From Candidatus Thorarchaeota archaeon (GTDB lineage Archaea; Asgardarchaeota; Thorarchaeia; Thorarchaeales; Thorarchaeaceae), in the NCBI GenBank assembly GCA_008080745.1, contig SHMX01000001.1:223359-287358 (forward strand): 64,000 bases of DNA, read 5' to 3'. The position numbers and the translations under genes are program-made. The notes beneath the pieces are model-generated. The model ran no database searches and had not been told where the DNA came from. It worked only from the letters and a program-made list of their open reading frames with translations. Of the stretch, positions 8,047 to 16,138 are shown piece after piece. Position 1 is the stretch's first letter; each line of letters opens with the position of its first letter.

Positions 8047-9882
8047 ATGAGTACAGATCAATGGACAATCGAACGTTCAAAACTTGTCTATGGATTGGAT
8101 CGCAATGATCTGCATTTCCTAGATATCGATGATGAAGGAAATTTGCTCCTTCGCATTGGAGACCATACTATCTCTTTCAAAGAAATTACGGATCTAGTTA
8201 GAGAACAGAACGGTTCTTCCACTGGTTATACTTCGTCATTCACTCTCCGTATGCCTCAACTGATTACATATCAGATGATGAAACTCAAAGCATCCTTTGC
8301 CCGTGCTATGAAGGAGGCTGATTATCAGGGCGAATTTAGTGCAGTCTACCCTGTGAAGGTAAATCAAAGGTATGATTGTGTTATGCCAGTACTTGCCTCA
8401 GATTCAAATTATGGGCTTGAGGCTGGTACTAAGGCAGAATTATTCTTAATCAAGTCGGTGACCGAGAAAGAGAAACATCGGCTTATTATTTGCAATGGCG
8501 CAAAGGATCCCGAGTATCTGAAGAGTATTCAACAATGTGTAGAAGAGGGTTACAATCTCACTGTTTCAATTGAGTCATTCCACGAAGCAGAAATGATAGT
8601 AGAATTATTGGATCCTGAAAAATCCGCCATAGTTCTCAGAATCAAGCCATATTTGATGGTGAGAGGGCATTGGTCACATTCAGCTGGGCGCGACTCCAAA
8701 TTCGGACTTAGCATACATGACCTCTATGATGTGATTGAATTGTTGAAAGAGAAGGGTTTCACAAAATCAGTTACAACAATTCTAGGTCATGTTGGTTCAC
8801 AGATTACAGCAATGGATGATTTTCATAAATTTGCCAAGTTCATGGTACGAGTCTATCACGAAGTTCGAAAATTGGGTCTAACAGAAGTAAGAACTATAGA
8901 TTTTGGTGGAGGTCTACCGATAGACTATACCAGTTCACATCCGCCAGACCTCATGAATCAATATGCTGATGCTTTAGTAGCTGGTATACTGGACGGAATT
9001 GAAGAAATGGGAGGGGAAATGAAACATCCCAACATACTCACCGAATCCGGTCGCGGAATAACAGCTTTAGGCTCAGCAGTAGTAGTGAAGATATTAGAGG
9101 TTCGCTCAGTATTTCCATCACCCTATCAAGAGATCAGTGAAAAACGTGATAATGAACGAGATGAATGCATTGCAAATATGAGAAAGGCTACATCAGTGGC
9201 CGAACTACTAGAATTATGGAGCGAATTTCATGCATTACACGGAACTTCCAATGGTTCTATGAGAGACCTTTTTGAAAATGAACTTCTGATTGGTGATGTA
9301 CGAAGCGAACTCAGGAGACAGCTAGCCAGAATTGCTACTCCTGGCATTCGTCCAGAGAAGCTTGTAGAGAGCATCTGGCATCCAGATCACCTAGCAATCG
9401 GGAATTTTAGTGTCTTTAATGCTGCCTGTGACTATGTGCTTGTTAATCAGCACTTCCCCATAGTTCCAATTCAAGATCTACATGTCAGACCAGAAACCAC
9501 TGTCAGACTCGTAGATATCACCTGTGATTCAGATGGTGAATTATCACAATTTCATCGTAAAGGTGCAGGAGAAATTTGGTGGTCGAGAGACTATCGACCC
9601 TTGACCATGAGAACAGATGATATGGGACAGGGAATACCAGTAGGATATCTGAAGAATATCCAAGGCTCATATTTTGTAATCGGACTTACCGGTGCCTACC
9701 AGGATGTTATCGAGGCCGATCACAATCTACTGGGAGACTTGCCAGATGTGGAGATTGTAGTGACTGAAGAAGGAGACTGGAAGATTACTTGGACAGCTGG
9801 AGCTCAAAAGATGGAGGATCTGCTAGCAGATGCCGGATACGAAGGTTTTGATATTGACGAAGACCCCTATATGGCAGATTAA
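8047..9882 (+). CDS. speA: Biosynthetic arginine decarboxylase (bacterial SpeA type)
   Basis: PLP-dependent fold-III decarboxylase that converts arginine to agmatine, the first step of one polyamine route. The PLP lysine lies in SAVYPVKVNQ (about residue 104), the phosphate-binding glycine motif in DFGGGLPIDY, and the family signature CDSDGELSQF near 493. Length (611 residues) is close to the bacterial enzymes. ATG 8047 is preferred; GTG 8038 is an alternative three codons upstream. Most archaea use pyruvoyl-type arginine decarboxylases, so this SpeA type points to transfer from bacteria or a lineage-specific replacement. It starts 22 bp after the second sensor gene but probably belongs functionally with polyamine metabolism. 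Confidence 0.93.
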   Translation: MSTDQWTIERSKLVYGLDRNDLHFLDIDDEGNLLLRIGDHTISFKEITDLVREQNGSSTGYTSSFTLRMPQLITYQMMKLKASFARAMKEADYQGEFSAVYPVKVNQRYDCVMPVLASDSNYGLEAGTKAELFLIKSVTEKEKHRLIICNGAKDPEYLKSIQQCVEEGYNLTVSIESFHEAEMIVELLDPEKSAIVLRIKPYLMVRGHWSHSAGRDSKFGLSIHDLYDVIELLKEKGFTKSVTTILGHVGSQITAMDDFHKFAKFMVRVYHEVRKLGLTEVRTIDFGGGLPIDYTSSHPPDLMNQYADALVAGILDGIEEMGGEMKHPNILTESGRGITALGSAVVVKILEVRSVFPSPYQEISEKRDNERDECIANMRKATSVAELLELWSEFHALHGTSNGSMRDLFENELLIGDVRSELRRQLARIATPGIRPEKLVESIWHPDHLAIGNFSVFNAACDYVLVNQHFPIVPIQDLHVRPETTVRLVDITCDSDGELSQFHRKGAGEIWWSRDYRPLTMRTDDMGQGIPVGYLKNIQGSYFVIGLTGAYQDVIEADHNLLGDLPDVEIVVTEEGDWKITWTAGAQKMEDLLADAGYEGFDIDEDPYMAD

Positions 9883-9917
9883 ATTGAAATATCTAACAAA
9901 TATCTGGTTGTTATCCC

Positions 9918-10706
9918 ATGAGTGAAGATAAGTTTGCAAAGGTTAGAGAGCTGTTAAGGGGAAAGAGAGTACTTGTAGCATTCAGTGGTGGAGTAGATAG
10001 TACAGTCTTAGCAAAGATTGCGGAACAGGAGTCCAAAGAGGTTTTACTTCTCAATGTAATAATGCCTACCGCACCAAGTTTTGAGGCACAAAGAACAGAA
10101 AGCATAGCTGAAGAAATAGGGGCACCTCTTGAAATTGTAACATTTGATTGGTTAGGTCATGACAAACTAGTTGCCAATGATGAAAAGAGATGTTACTTAT
10201 GCAAATTAGAAATTGGCAAGCTCTGGTTAGAGGTTGCAAAAAAGAGAGAAATGGATCTGGTAATTGAAGGCACCACCGCAACAGAGATCGAAGGACATAG
10301 ACCGGGAGCTCAAGCCCTTCGAGAGCTTGAGATATTATCCCCGTTTCTTGAAGCAGGTATAACAAAGGAGGAGATACGAGATTTTGCAAGACAGCACAAT
10401 CTCTCAATTGCAGAACTACCATCAATGGCATGCCTAGCGTCAAGATTTCCAACAAATACACAAATTACTGCTGAGAAACTTAGAATGGTAGACAATCTTG
10501 AGAATGCAGTACGTAAGCTATTTGATGTAGAATGTGTTCGAGTAAGATATCATGAAGGTCTAGCTAGAATCGAGGTAGGAAAGGAAGAAAGGAATAAGCT
10601 ATTTGGTGTACAAAAATTGGATGAGATTCACAAAATTGGAGTAGCTATCGGATTCAAGTACATAACGTTTGATGTTCGAGGTTATCAAACAGGTTCAACT
10701 AGTTAG
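9918..10706 (+). CDS. larE: ATP-dependent sacrificial sulfur transferase LarE
   Basis: PP-loop ATP pyrophosphatase of the LarE family, which in the nickel-pincer cofactor pathway adenylates a nicotinate-derived substrate and donates sulfur. The PP-loop SGGVDST is at 23-29. The donor cysteine is probably Cys172 in SMACLASRFP, aligned with Cys176 of Lactiplantibacillus LarE, so the one-Cys sacrificial type is expected. YLCK near 95 and the EGTTATE and RPGAQALRELE stretches are also family features. LarC is encoded 36 kb away; LarB is not in the window. Its stop overlaps the convergent Lrp-like gene by 4 bp. Confidence 0.9.
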   Translation: MSEDKFAKVRELLRGKRVLVAFSGGVDSTVLAKIAEQESKEVLLLNVIMPTAPSFEAQRTESIAEEIGAPLEIVTFDWLGHDKLVANDEKRCYLCKLEIGKLWLEVAKKREMDLVIEGTTATEIEGHRPGAQALRELEILSPFLEAGITKEEIRDFARQHNLSIAELPSMACLASRFPTNTQITAEKLRMVDNLENAVRKLFDVECVRVRYHEGLARIEVGKEERNKLFGVQKLDEIHKIGVAIGFKYITFDVRGYQTGSTS

Positions 10707-11827
10707 CAGTCATTATTTTTACAGAACTCGTCAATTATGCCCTCATAATCATATATTGGGGAATCAACAATTCCGGCTTCTTTGTCAAAAAGAAACTTAA
10801 AATACTGGATAGGACCTTGACTTACTGAAACTGCAAATCCAAATTTATACCAGTCTAGATGTGGTTTGAGTAAATGGAAGCCTCTAAGGAACTCGGACGC
10901 GTCATCGCCATAACATCGGACACGAAGTGCATAGACATCCCCAGACCCGTAAAGAATCTCTTTTGGAAATGGTAGATGTGAAAGCGCAGAGAGAACCTGA
11001 TCTGGTTTATTTCGAACATGGAAGAAGCAATAAACTACCATGGGATTAATGGGTTCCTTGAAGAATAAACGATATCCTTTGATAATCCCCTCTTCTTCTA
11101 GACGTGATAAACGATTACTTACTTGGGTGCCTGAGAGGTCCACCTTTTTACCGAGTTCAGTATAGGATATTCGTGCATCCATCTTTATGGTGGTCAGGAG
11201 TTCGACGTCAATTTCATCAAATTTAATGATTCCAGGATTTTTATCAAACTTCAAGTCAACTAGATGTTCTCCCCCCAAGCATTGCTTAATTTCCGATATC
11301 CATGTTTCATGAGTCCAATCCCAAAGTCCATCATGATTCATATACCTCAATTCTGGTTGAAATGAATGAAAATCTATAACCTCGTAGAAGAAGAAATCTT
11401 CAACAATTCCTCTATCTTTCAAGATCTCACAGGTTTTCTCTGCATCATTTCCACGTCCAACAGAAACTCCAAAATCCATCAACCAACCATTAAAACATCC
11501 ATATACTGGACTGAGATAAGAAATATGAAATAGTGAATTGATGAGGTTCATTGGAATAGGACCAAATTCAAGATTCTCCTGTAATATCAGACAGATATGT
11601 CGCATACCTAATTTTCGCTCATGTGTCATGGTATATAATTCTCGCAGATAGCCAAGGTCTCGCAAGCGGTTCAGTCTATATCGAACTGTCCGAGGAGATA
11701 TATCGAGTTTTGTACTCAGTTGCTCTGCAGATATCTTCCCTCCACTCCTAGCCATCGCAATTAGAATTTTGAGGTCTTTTTCTGAAAGGTCCATTGGTAA
11801 ATCACTATAGTAGTTCTCAAATGCCAC
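10703..11827 (-). CDS. Lrp/AsnC-like transcriptional regulator with two HTH domains
   Basis: Two winged HTH units are visible: about residues 14-60 (KISAEQLSTKLDISPRTVRY) and about 205-255 (ISYTELGKKVDLSGTQVSNR), each followed by an alpha/beta segment. At 374 residues this is about twice a standard Lrp, so it is a tandem architecture, which occurs in archaea. The effector is unknown. Convergent 4-bp stop overlap with larE; the divergent HTH gene at 11980 shares the 150-bp upstream region, where it could act. Confidence 0.8.
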   Translation of the reverse strand: MAFENYYSDLPMDLSEKDLKILIAMARSGGKISAEQLSTKLDISPRTVRYRLNRLRDLGYLRELYTMTHERKLGMRHICLILQENLEFGPIPMNLINSLFHISYLSPVYGCFNGWLMDFGVSVGRGNDAEKTCEILKDRGIVEDFFFYEVIDFHSFQPELRYMNHDGLWDWTHETWISEIKQCLGGEHLVDLKFDKNPGIIKFDEIDVELLTTIKMDARISYTELGKKVDLSGTQVSNRLSRLEEEGIIKGYRLFFKEPINPMVVYCFFHVRNKPDQVLSALSHLPFPKEILYGSGDVYALRVRCYGDDASEFLRGFHLLKPHLDWYKFGFAVSVSQGPIQYFKFLFDKEAGIVDSPIYDYEGIIDEFCKNNDC

Positions 11828-11952
11828 AAGAAGTAGTATATCTTAAACATATACTTTGGTAAACCAACCATAATAGTCGATTTGAATCGCGGAAAAAAAT
11901 AGATTTATATTTGCCGTTTTCCAAATTTTTTCTGACACTTTGTGTTCAAATC

Positions 11953-11969
11953 CCCCTCGCCAAGAGGGG
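11953..11969 (+). promoter_or_regulatory. Hairpin that contains the ribosome-binding site of the next gene
   Basis: CCCCTC (11953-11958) and GAGGGG (11964-11969) form a 6-bp stem with loop GCCAA. The 3' arm plus following TG is the purine-rich ribosome site for ATG 11980. A TATA-like GATTTATATTT lies at about 11902, so the stem would be in the transcript. A translation switch or thermometer is possible but inferred. Confidence 0.4.
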
Positions 11970-11979
11970 TGAACTACTA

Positions 11980-12279
11980 ATGGTGAAAAAAATGGCGACA
12001 AAAACCAAGCTCCCAAAGAGTGCAATTATTGTCTTAGACCACCTCTCTCATAAGGGGCCTCAATCACCTCAGGACATTTCTTCTAGAACAAACATGCCAC
12101 TTAGAACAGTTACATTTGCTCTAAAGAAACTACTAGGTGCAAAGTTTTGCAAACGAATACCTAATCTTCAGGACATGAGACGTCCGCTATATGCGATTAA
12201 TAGAAGCAGGCATCAAGATGTTCGCGAAACTCTAGCAAGCGTGAGGGCTCGAGAAACGTTGAGACTTAAACGAGTCTAG
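11980..12279 (+). CDS. Small winged-helix (MarR/ArsR-like) DNA-binding protein
   Basis: A 99-residue protein with one HTH: SPQDISSRTNMPLRTVTFAL is a typical helix-turn-helix followed by a basic wing (KKLLGAKFCKR). The basic C-terminus has many Arg residues. ATG 11980 is chosen over an upstream in-frame ATG at 11911 because the GAGGGG site and the HTH similarity begin there and the upstream residues look non-coding. Target and ligand are unknown. Its stop overlaps the convergent peptidase gene by 4 bp (CTAG). Confidence 0.7.
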   Translation: MVKKMATKTKLPKSAIIVLDHLSHKGPQSPQDISSRTNMPLRTVTFALKKLLGAKFCKRIPNLQDMRRPLYAINRSRHQDVRETLASVRARETLRLKRV

Positions 12280-13460
12280 AAGATACATATGAGCTCAGTT
12301 TGAGGACGAGAAAGAAATTCGCATCCATCTCTTGTAATCAGGATGTTCTCTTCGAGACTAACTTGACCATGATTACTAGTAGTGACATACAATTCAAGAG
12401 TGAATACGTTACCAACTTCGATTTTTTGTTTTGGTAGGTCACCATATCTTTCCCAAAGAGGGCCTAATAATGCACCACCATCATGGGCTTTTCGACCCAC
12501 CTGATGTCCTAGAGCATGTTTATACTCCTCATAGCCTCGTTCCATTACATAATCACGAGCTATCGCATCTACTTCGTACCCCTTCAATCCAGGTTTGATA
12601 TATTCTGCAGCAGTCTGAATTGCATCTCGTACAGTTACAAATGCCTCTGTTACCTCTTCAGGTACTGTTTCGGGTGCTCCAAAAAAGAACATTCTTTGGA
12701 GATCAGAACAATATCCTTGATATTTCACACCAAAATCAAAATGCAATAGATGACCGGATTTAGTAAGATTATCAGTTGGACCAGAATGCCCAAATGGTTT
12801 ATTCGGTCCGGCATCAACTGCAGGATTATGATCCTCACTCCAAGCATTTTCTACATCATATTTTTCCATCTGTTGGTGAAACATATCATAGATGTATAGT
12901 TCAGAAATTCCCACGCGCAAAAACTTCTTGGCATAATCGTAAATCTTCTCTGTGATATCTATAGCACGTTTAATCCGTTCCAGTTCGGTTGTTGTCTTTC
13001 TGCCTCTTAACCGGGTAATGACGTCCTCCGCAGATATCAATCTTTTTTGATAGGGTGTATCTTCTAGATAGTCCTTGAGTATCTCATACATGCCCACAGT
13101 CAAACCATCTGCTGCTACATTGTCCCTACTATAATTTATTGCAATAGAAGATGGTTCAACCTTCTCAATTTCATCCCGCAATAGCGAACTAATCCCTTTG
13201 TCATAGGTCATTATTTCGTCAAATACTTCTAGTGGTCGAATCCCATCAGCATCAAAGGTACCAACAATGGCCTTTCGCTCTCCTTCTTTGGTATACATCA
13301 ATGCGGACTCCCATACTAGGTCAGCTCCTAAAACAAGTTCTAAAACGGGGTCCGCCACCTGAGAGGTTTCTCTCACCCAAACCAGCCACATATCAATATC
13401 CAATTCTTTTAGGATATCAGCAACTTGTTTGCTCTTCTCTTTTTGCACGGAATATGTCAT
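12276..13460 (-). CDS. M24 family metallopeptidase (Xaa-Pro aminopeptidase-like)
   Basis: Pita-bread fold peptidase of the PepQ/PepP group, expected to release N-terminal residues before proline or cleave Xaa-Pro dipeptides. The N-terminal creatinase-like domain covers about 1-165. Metal-site residues are visible in the catalytic domain: Asp in HFDFGVKYQGYCSDL, His in ALGHQVGRKAHDGG, Glu in FTLELYV and Glu in SLEENILITRDG. Length of 394 is normal. Cytoplasmic. Downstream end is convergent with the small HTH gene; upstream is a short 73-bp gap to the next gene. Confidence 0.9.
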   Translation of the reverse strand: MTYSVQKEKSKQVADILKELDIDMWLVWVRETSQVADPVLELVLGADLVWESALMYTKEGERKAIVGTFDADGIRPLEVFDEIMTYDKGISSLLRDEIEKVEPSSIAINYSRDNVAADGLTVGMYEILKDYLEDTPYQKRLISAEDVITRLRGRKTTTELERIKRAIDITEKIYDYAKKFLRVGISELYIYDMFHQQMEKYDVENAWSEDHNPAVDAGPNKPFGHSGPTDNLTKSGHLLHFDFGVKYQGYCSDLQRMFFFGAPETVPEEVTEAFVTVRDAIQTAAEYIKPGLKGYEVDAIARDYVMERGYEEYKHALGHQVGRKAHDGGALLGPLWERYGDLPKQKIEVGNVFTLELYVTTSNHGQVSLEENILITRDGCEFLSRPQTELICIF

Positions 13461-13533
13461 GTTTCAACCACTAATATATAGATAGACTAATAGTTCAATA
13501 ATAATTCGGTCATAGGTAGTTATCCAGAGGCTA

Positions 13534-13944
13534 ATGGTTATGGCGGATACATTCACCATGAAGCTAGATGAGATTCAACCAAGTCAATTATACATTAGCC
13601 AAAAAAAGTTGAAAAAAATAATGAAACTCTTTGAAAAGGATTTGACACATCTAATTCCACCCATCCCAATTAAGCAATTAGATGGCCATATGATGTCTAC
13701 AGACGGACATACTCGTAGTCTGGCCTGGTATTTGAATGGATATACCCAAGTTGAATGCGAATGGGAAGACTCTGACTTGGATTGGGAAGCATATAGTATC
13801 TGTATCAGATGGTGTATAGAGGAGGGAATCCATTCAATTATCAATCTAAAAGAACGAATAGTTCCACATGATCAGTACAAAATAGTCTGGTTGGAACGAT
13901 GTCAGATTATGCAAGATGAGTTAGCGAAAAAACGTGACATCTAA
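13534..13944 (+). CDS. ParB/sulfiredoxin-like domain protein
   Basis: A 136-residue protein with the signature of the ParB/Srx superfamily: a proline-rich strand (LIPPIPIKQL) followed by DGHTRSLAWYLNG, where the conserved D/NGH-R motif sits. Stand-alone members of this type have unknown roles; some bind nucleotides. No DNA-binding HTH follows, so a plasmid-partition role is unlikely. The start could be the ATG at 13534 or at 13540. The next small gene begins 46 bp downstream. Confidence 0.6.
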   Translation: MVMADTFTMKLDEIQPSQLYISQKKLKKIMKLFEKDLTHLIPPIPIKQLDGHMMSTDGHTRSLAWYLNGYTQVECEWEDSDLDWEAYSICIRWCIEEGIHSIINLKERIVPHDQYKIVWLERCQIMQDELAKKRDI

Positions 13945-13952
13945 TTCTTTTT

Positions 13953-13975
13953 TAACCATTGTTAATATATTTATA
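13953..13975 (+). promoter_or_regulatory. TTAAC-N4-GTTAA dyad overlapping a TATA-like element
   Basis: TTAACCATTGTTAA starts at about 13952 and is followed directly by TATATTTATAT. It matches the element at 14306 in 13 of 14 bases. It lies 15-38 bp upstream of the proposed TTG start at 13991, a normal place for a core promoter and repressor site. Confidence 0.5.
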
Positions 13976-13990
13976 TGGAGATGTACTCCA

Positions 13991-14233
13991 TTGACTGGCG
14001 AATATGATGTAAAAAAAACAATCGATTGTATTGAGAAGACCTGTTCTGATTTAGTGAGTGACACAAGCGATGCCATGAAGAGCATGGAATCCAACGACTA
14101 TATCGAAATTCTATCCGATTATGAAGATGCTGAAGATGAATTGAAAAAGTTGGTATTGGATACCCAGCACGAACTGGTACGGATATTTGAAGAAGAAAAT
14201 GATGTCAAACGATTTATTCTTCGCAAAATTTAA
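13991..14233 (+). CDS. Small acidic hypothetical protein
   Basis: Unrecognised. An 80-residue, strongly acidic and probably all-helical protein (heptad-like DYEDAEDELKKLVLDTQHEL). No cysteine pair and no membrane segment. TTG 13991 is preferred because a TATA-like element lies 15-25 bp upstream; an ATG at 13934 would overlap the preceding gene and place the promoter inside the coding region. It sits just before the sulfur operon and shares its dyad element, so co-regulation is possible. Confidence 0.5.
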   Translation: MTGEYDVKKTIDCIEKTCSDLVSDTSDAMKSMESNDYIEILSDYEDAEDELKKLVLDTQHELVRIFEEENDVKRFILRKI

Positions 14234-14305
14234 GGCCAACCACACGAGTAGGAGGGAGTTGGTCCAAAAGAATATCATTTGAATCAGAAAGGTTATATGT
14301 TCTAG

Positions 14306-14334
14306 TAACTATTGTTAATCGTTAGCAATAGTTA
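14306..14334 (+). promoter_or_regulatory. Long inverted repeat upstream of the sulfur/Fe-S operon
   Basis: TAACTATTG (14306-14314) and CAATAGTTA (14326-14334) are perfect 9-bp inverted arms around an 11-bp centre. Each half is itself a near-dyad of the TAAC-N4-GTTA kind. A TATA-like GGTTATATGT lies just upstream (14291-14300) and the tusA-like ATG is at 14345. The arrangement looks like an operator between TATA box and start codon. Confidence 0.55.
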
Positions 14335-14344
14335 AGTGATAACG

Positions 14345-14584
14345 ATGAGTGTCCACAAACCTACAGATTCTCTAGACTGTATCGGACTCTTTTGTCCGCA
14401 ACCGCTCTTTCAGACAAGAGAAGCAATTGATGCCCTGGAATCAGGTGAAGTTCTTGAATTACTGACTGATGACCCTGCATCCGAAGAAGACATCAAACGG
14501 TTCGCTAAGAGGACAGGACACGAACTATTGTTCTTTCAGCAAATGGATGATGGTTCATTTCGTTTTCTAATCAAGAAGAAATAG
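14345..14584 (+). CDS. TusA/SirA-family sulfur carrier protein
   Basis: A 79-residue TusA fold protein. The family motif C-P-x-P is present (CIGLFCPQPLFQTREAI, reactive Cys near 19), followed by the usual alpha/beta segment ending in FRFLIKKK. TusA-like proteins accept persulfide sulfur and pass it to other carriers. ATG 14345 is preferred over GTG 14336. It is the first gene of a tight operon with DsrE-like, IscS-like and IscU-like genes (next gene starts right after its stop). Confidence 0.88.
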   Translation: MSVHKPTDSLDCIGLFCPQPLFQTREAIDALESGEVLELLTDDPASEEDIKRFAKRTGHELLFFQQMDDGSFRFLIKKK

Positions 14585-14947
14585 GTGATACAACTGAACT
14601 CGATATTATATGTACAGACAAGCGATGACCCAGAGAGACAATACTCTCCTGTTGTCCTAGCACTTAGTGCAAAAGCTATGGATATTGATGCCAAGATATA
14701 CTATCTTGGACAAGGACTGAGAATACTCAAACCAGGAGAGGCAGATAAAATCAAAATGGGGGACTTCCCCAGTTTGAAAGAGATGTTACAAAAGGCGATA
14801 TCTCAAGGAATTCCAGTCTACGTCTGTGAAGCATCAAAACAGATGTTGGGATGGGACAAAGTAGAATTTGACTTGGATCTCAAAATCGTAGGTGCTGCAA
14901 CACTCAACGACCTCACTCTAGAAGCAGATGCGACTATGTGGTTTTAG
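14585..14947 (+). CDS. DsrE-family sulfur relay protein
   Basis: A 120-residue DsrE/DsrF-like fold protein (YVQTSDDPERQYSPVVLALS followed by GIPVYVCEAS). The Cys in VCEASKQMLGW is at the place where DsrE-type proteins carry the persulfide-forming residue. The start is GTG directly after the TusA-like stop, so translation is coupled. It probably exchanges sulfur with the TusA-like protein and supports Fe-S assembly by the next two genes. Confidence 0.82.
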   Translation: MIQLNSILYVQTSDDPERQYSPVVLALSAKAMDIDAKIYYLGQGLRILKPGEADKIKMGDFPSLKEMLQKAISQGIPVYVCEASKQMLGWDKVEFDLDLKIVGAATLNDLTLEADATMWF

Positions 14948-14956
14948 GAGGAACAG

Positions 14957-16138
14957 ATGATGGACGAGGTATATCTAGATTATCAGTCAGCAAAACCCGT
15001 TGATCCCAGAGTGCTGGAGCTGATGCGTCCATATTTCACAAAACACTATGGAAATCCTTCGGCCTTACATAGTATTGGAGATAGAGCAACTGAAGTATTG
15101 GAAAAGAGCAGAGAAAAAATTTCTCGGTTCATTAATGCAGACCCAGGCGAGATAATCTTCACCTCGGGAGCTACTGAATCAAATAATATGGCACTAATAG
15201 GATATGCTCTTAGGAATAAGAGGAAAGGAAATCATATTATCATTTCAGAAATTGAGCACATCTCGATAAGAAATATTGCAAAGTATCTTGAGCGAGAAGG
15301 ATTCAAAGTTACCAGAGTGCCTGTAAACCTCTATGGTAGGTTGGATATAAAAAAGTTAGAACGGAGAATTACACCTGAAACAATCCTAATATCTGTGGGA
15401 TATGCAAATAACGAGATTGGGACGATTCAGAGTGTTTCTAAGATTGGCAAGCTTGCTGAAGAGAGAGGAATTGCATTCCATACTGATGCGGTGGCTGCAG
15501 AAGGGTTAATTCCCATTGATGTGAAACGAGATCACATTCACCTCATGTCACTTTCTTCTAATGATCTCTATGGACCCAAAGGAGTGGGTGTATTGTACAT
15601 GAAAAAGAAGTATCGTGTCAATCCATTGATTATAGGAGGAGGTCAAGAGAGAGGTCTCAGATCAGGCAGTGAAAATATGCCGGGAATAGTTGGAATGGGG
15701 TACGCTGCGGAGATAACTCAGAAGGAGATGAAAAAAGAGAGCGAAAAGCTCGAGAAGTATCGGGATCGACTAATCAAAGAACTATTGGAGATTCCAGATA
15801 GCTATCTCAACGGCCATCCCACTAAACGTTTACCAAACAACGCACATGTGCGATTTGAAGGACTAGAGGGTGAGGCATTACTACTATCATTCAAGGACAA
15901 GGGAATTGCAGTATCGACTGGCTCTGCATGTACATCGAAGACCCTCGAACCATCTCATACACTAATAGCAACTGGATTGACCCATGAAGAGGCCCATGGA
16001 TCACTTCAGCTAACCCCTGGACGATTTACACAAGATGAAGACATTGATCGGATTTTGGATGCGACACCAGAAATTGTGCAGCGTCTTCGAGAGATGTCTC
16101 CGATTTACAAACCAAAGGAGAAGATGATATCAAAATGA
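14957..16138 (+). CDS. IscS/NifS-like cysteine desulfurase homologue lacking the PLP lysine
   Basis: Full-length (393 residues) class-V aminotransferase fold of the IscS group. SGATESNNMAL, the stacking His101, ANNEIG, Asp177 (FHTDAV) and the persulfide Cys in STGSACTSK are kept. The PLP-binding SGHK is changed to SSND, so Asp203 stands where the Schiff-base lysine should be, and the usual Gln of DA-x-Q is Ala. Such a protein should not be an active desulfurase. Archaeoglobus fulgidus IscS has the same Lys-to-Asp change and is thought to supply a cysteine ligand to IscU-bound clusters. A ribosome site TAGGAGG precedes the ATG. Overlaps iscU by 4 bp. Confidence 0.9.
   Translation: MMDEVYLDYQSAKPVDPRVLELMRPYFTKHYGNPSALHSIGDRATEVLEKSREKISRFINADPGEIIFTSGATESNNMALIGYALRNKRKGNHIIISEIEHISIRNIAKYLEREGFKVTRVPVNLYGRLDIKKLERRITPETILISVGYANNEIGTIQSVSKIGKLAEERGIAFHTDAVAAEGLIPIDVKRDHIHLMSLSSNDLYGPKGVGVLYMKKKYRVNPLIIGGGQERGLRSGSENMPGIVGMGYAAEITQKEMKKESEKLEKYRDRLIKELLEIPDSYLNGHPTKRLPNNAHVRFEGLEGEALLLSFKDKGIAVSTGSACTSKTLEPSHTLIATGLTHEEAHGSLQLTPGRFTQDEDIDRILDATPEIVQRLREMSPIYKPKEKMISK

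Noticed and set aside
11940-11969. GTTCAAATCCCC resembles a tRNA T-arm
   Set aside because: No matching stem before it and no acceptor, D or anticodon arms can be built around it; it is better explained as a leader hairpin.
11911-11979. Longer N-terminus for the small HTH protein
   Set aside because: The residues derive from the promoter and hairpin region and the ribosome site fits ATG 11980.
13584-13844. Minus-strand frame opposite the ParB-like gene
   Set aside because: Shadow frame without domain similarity; the plus-strand protein has a clear D-G-H-R motif.
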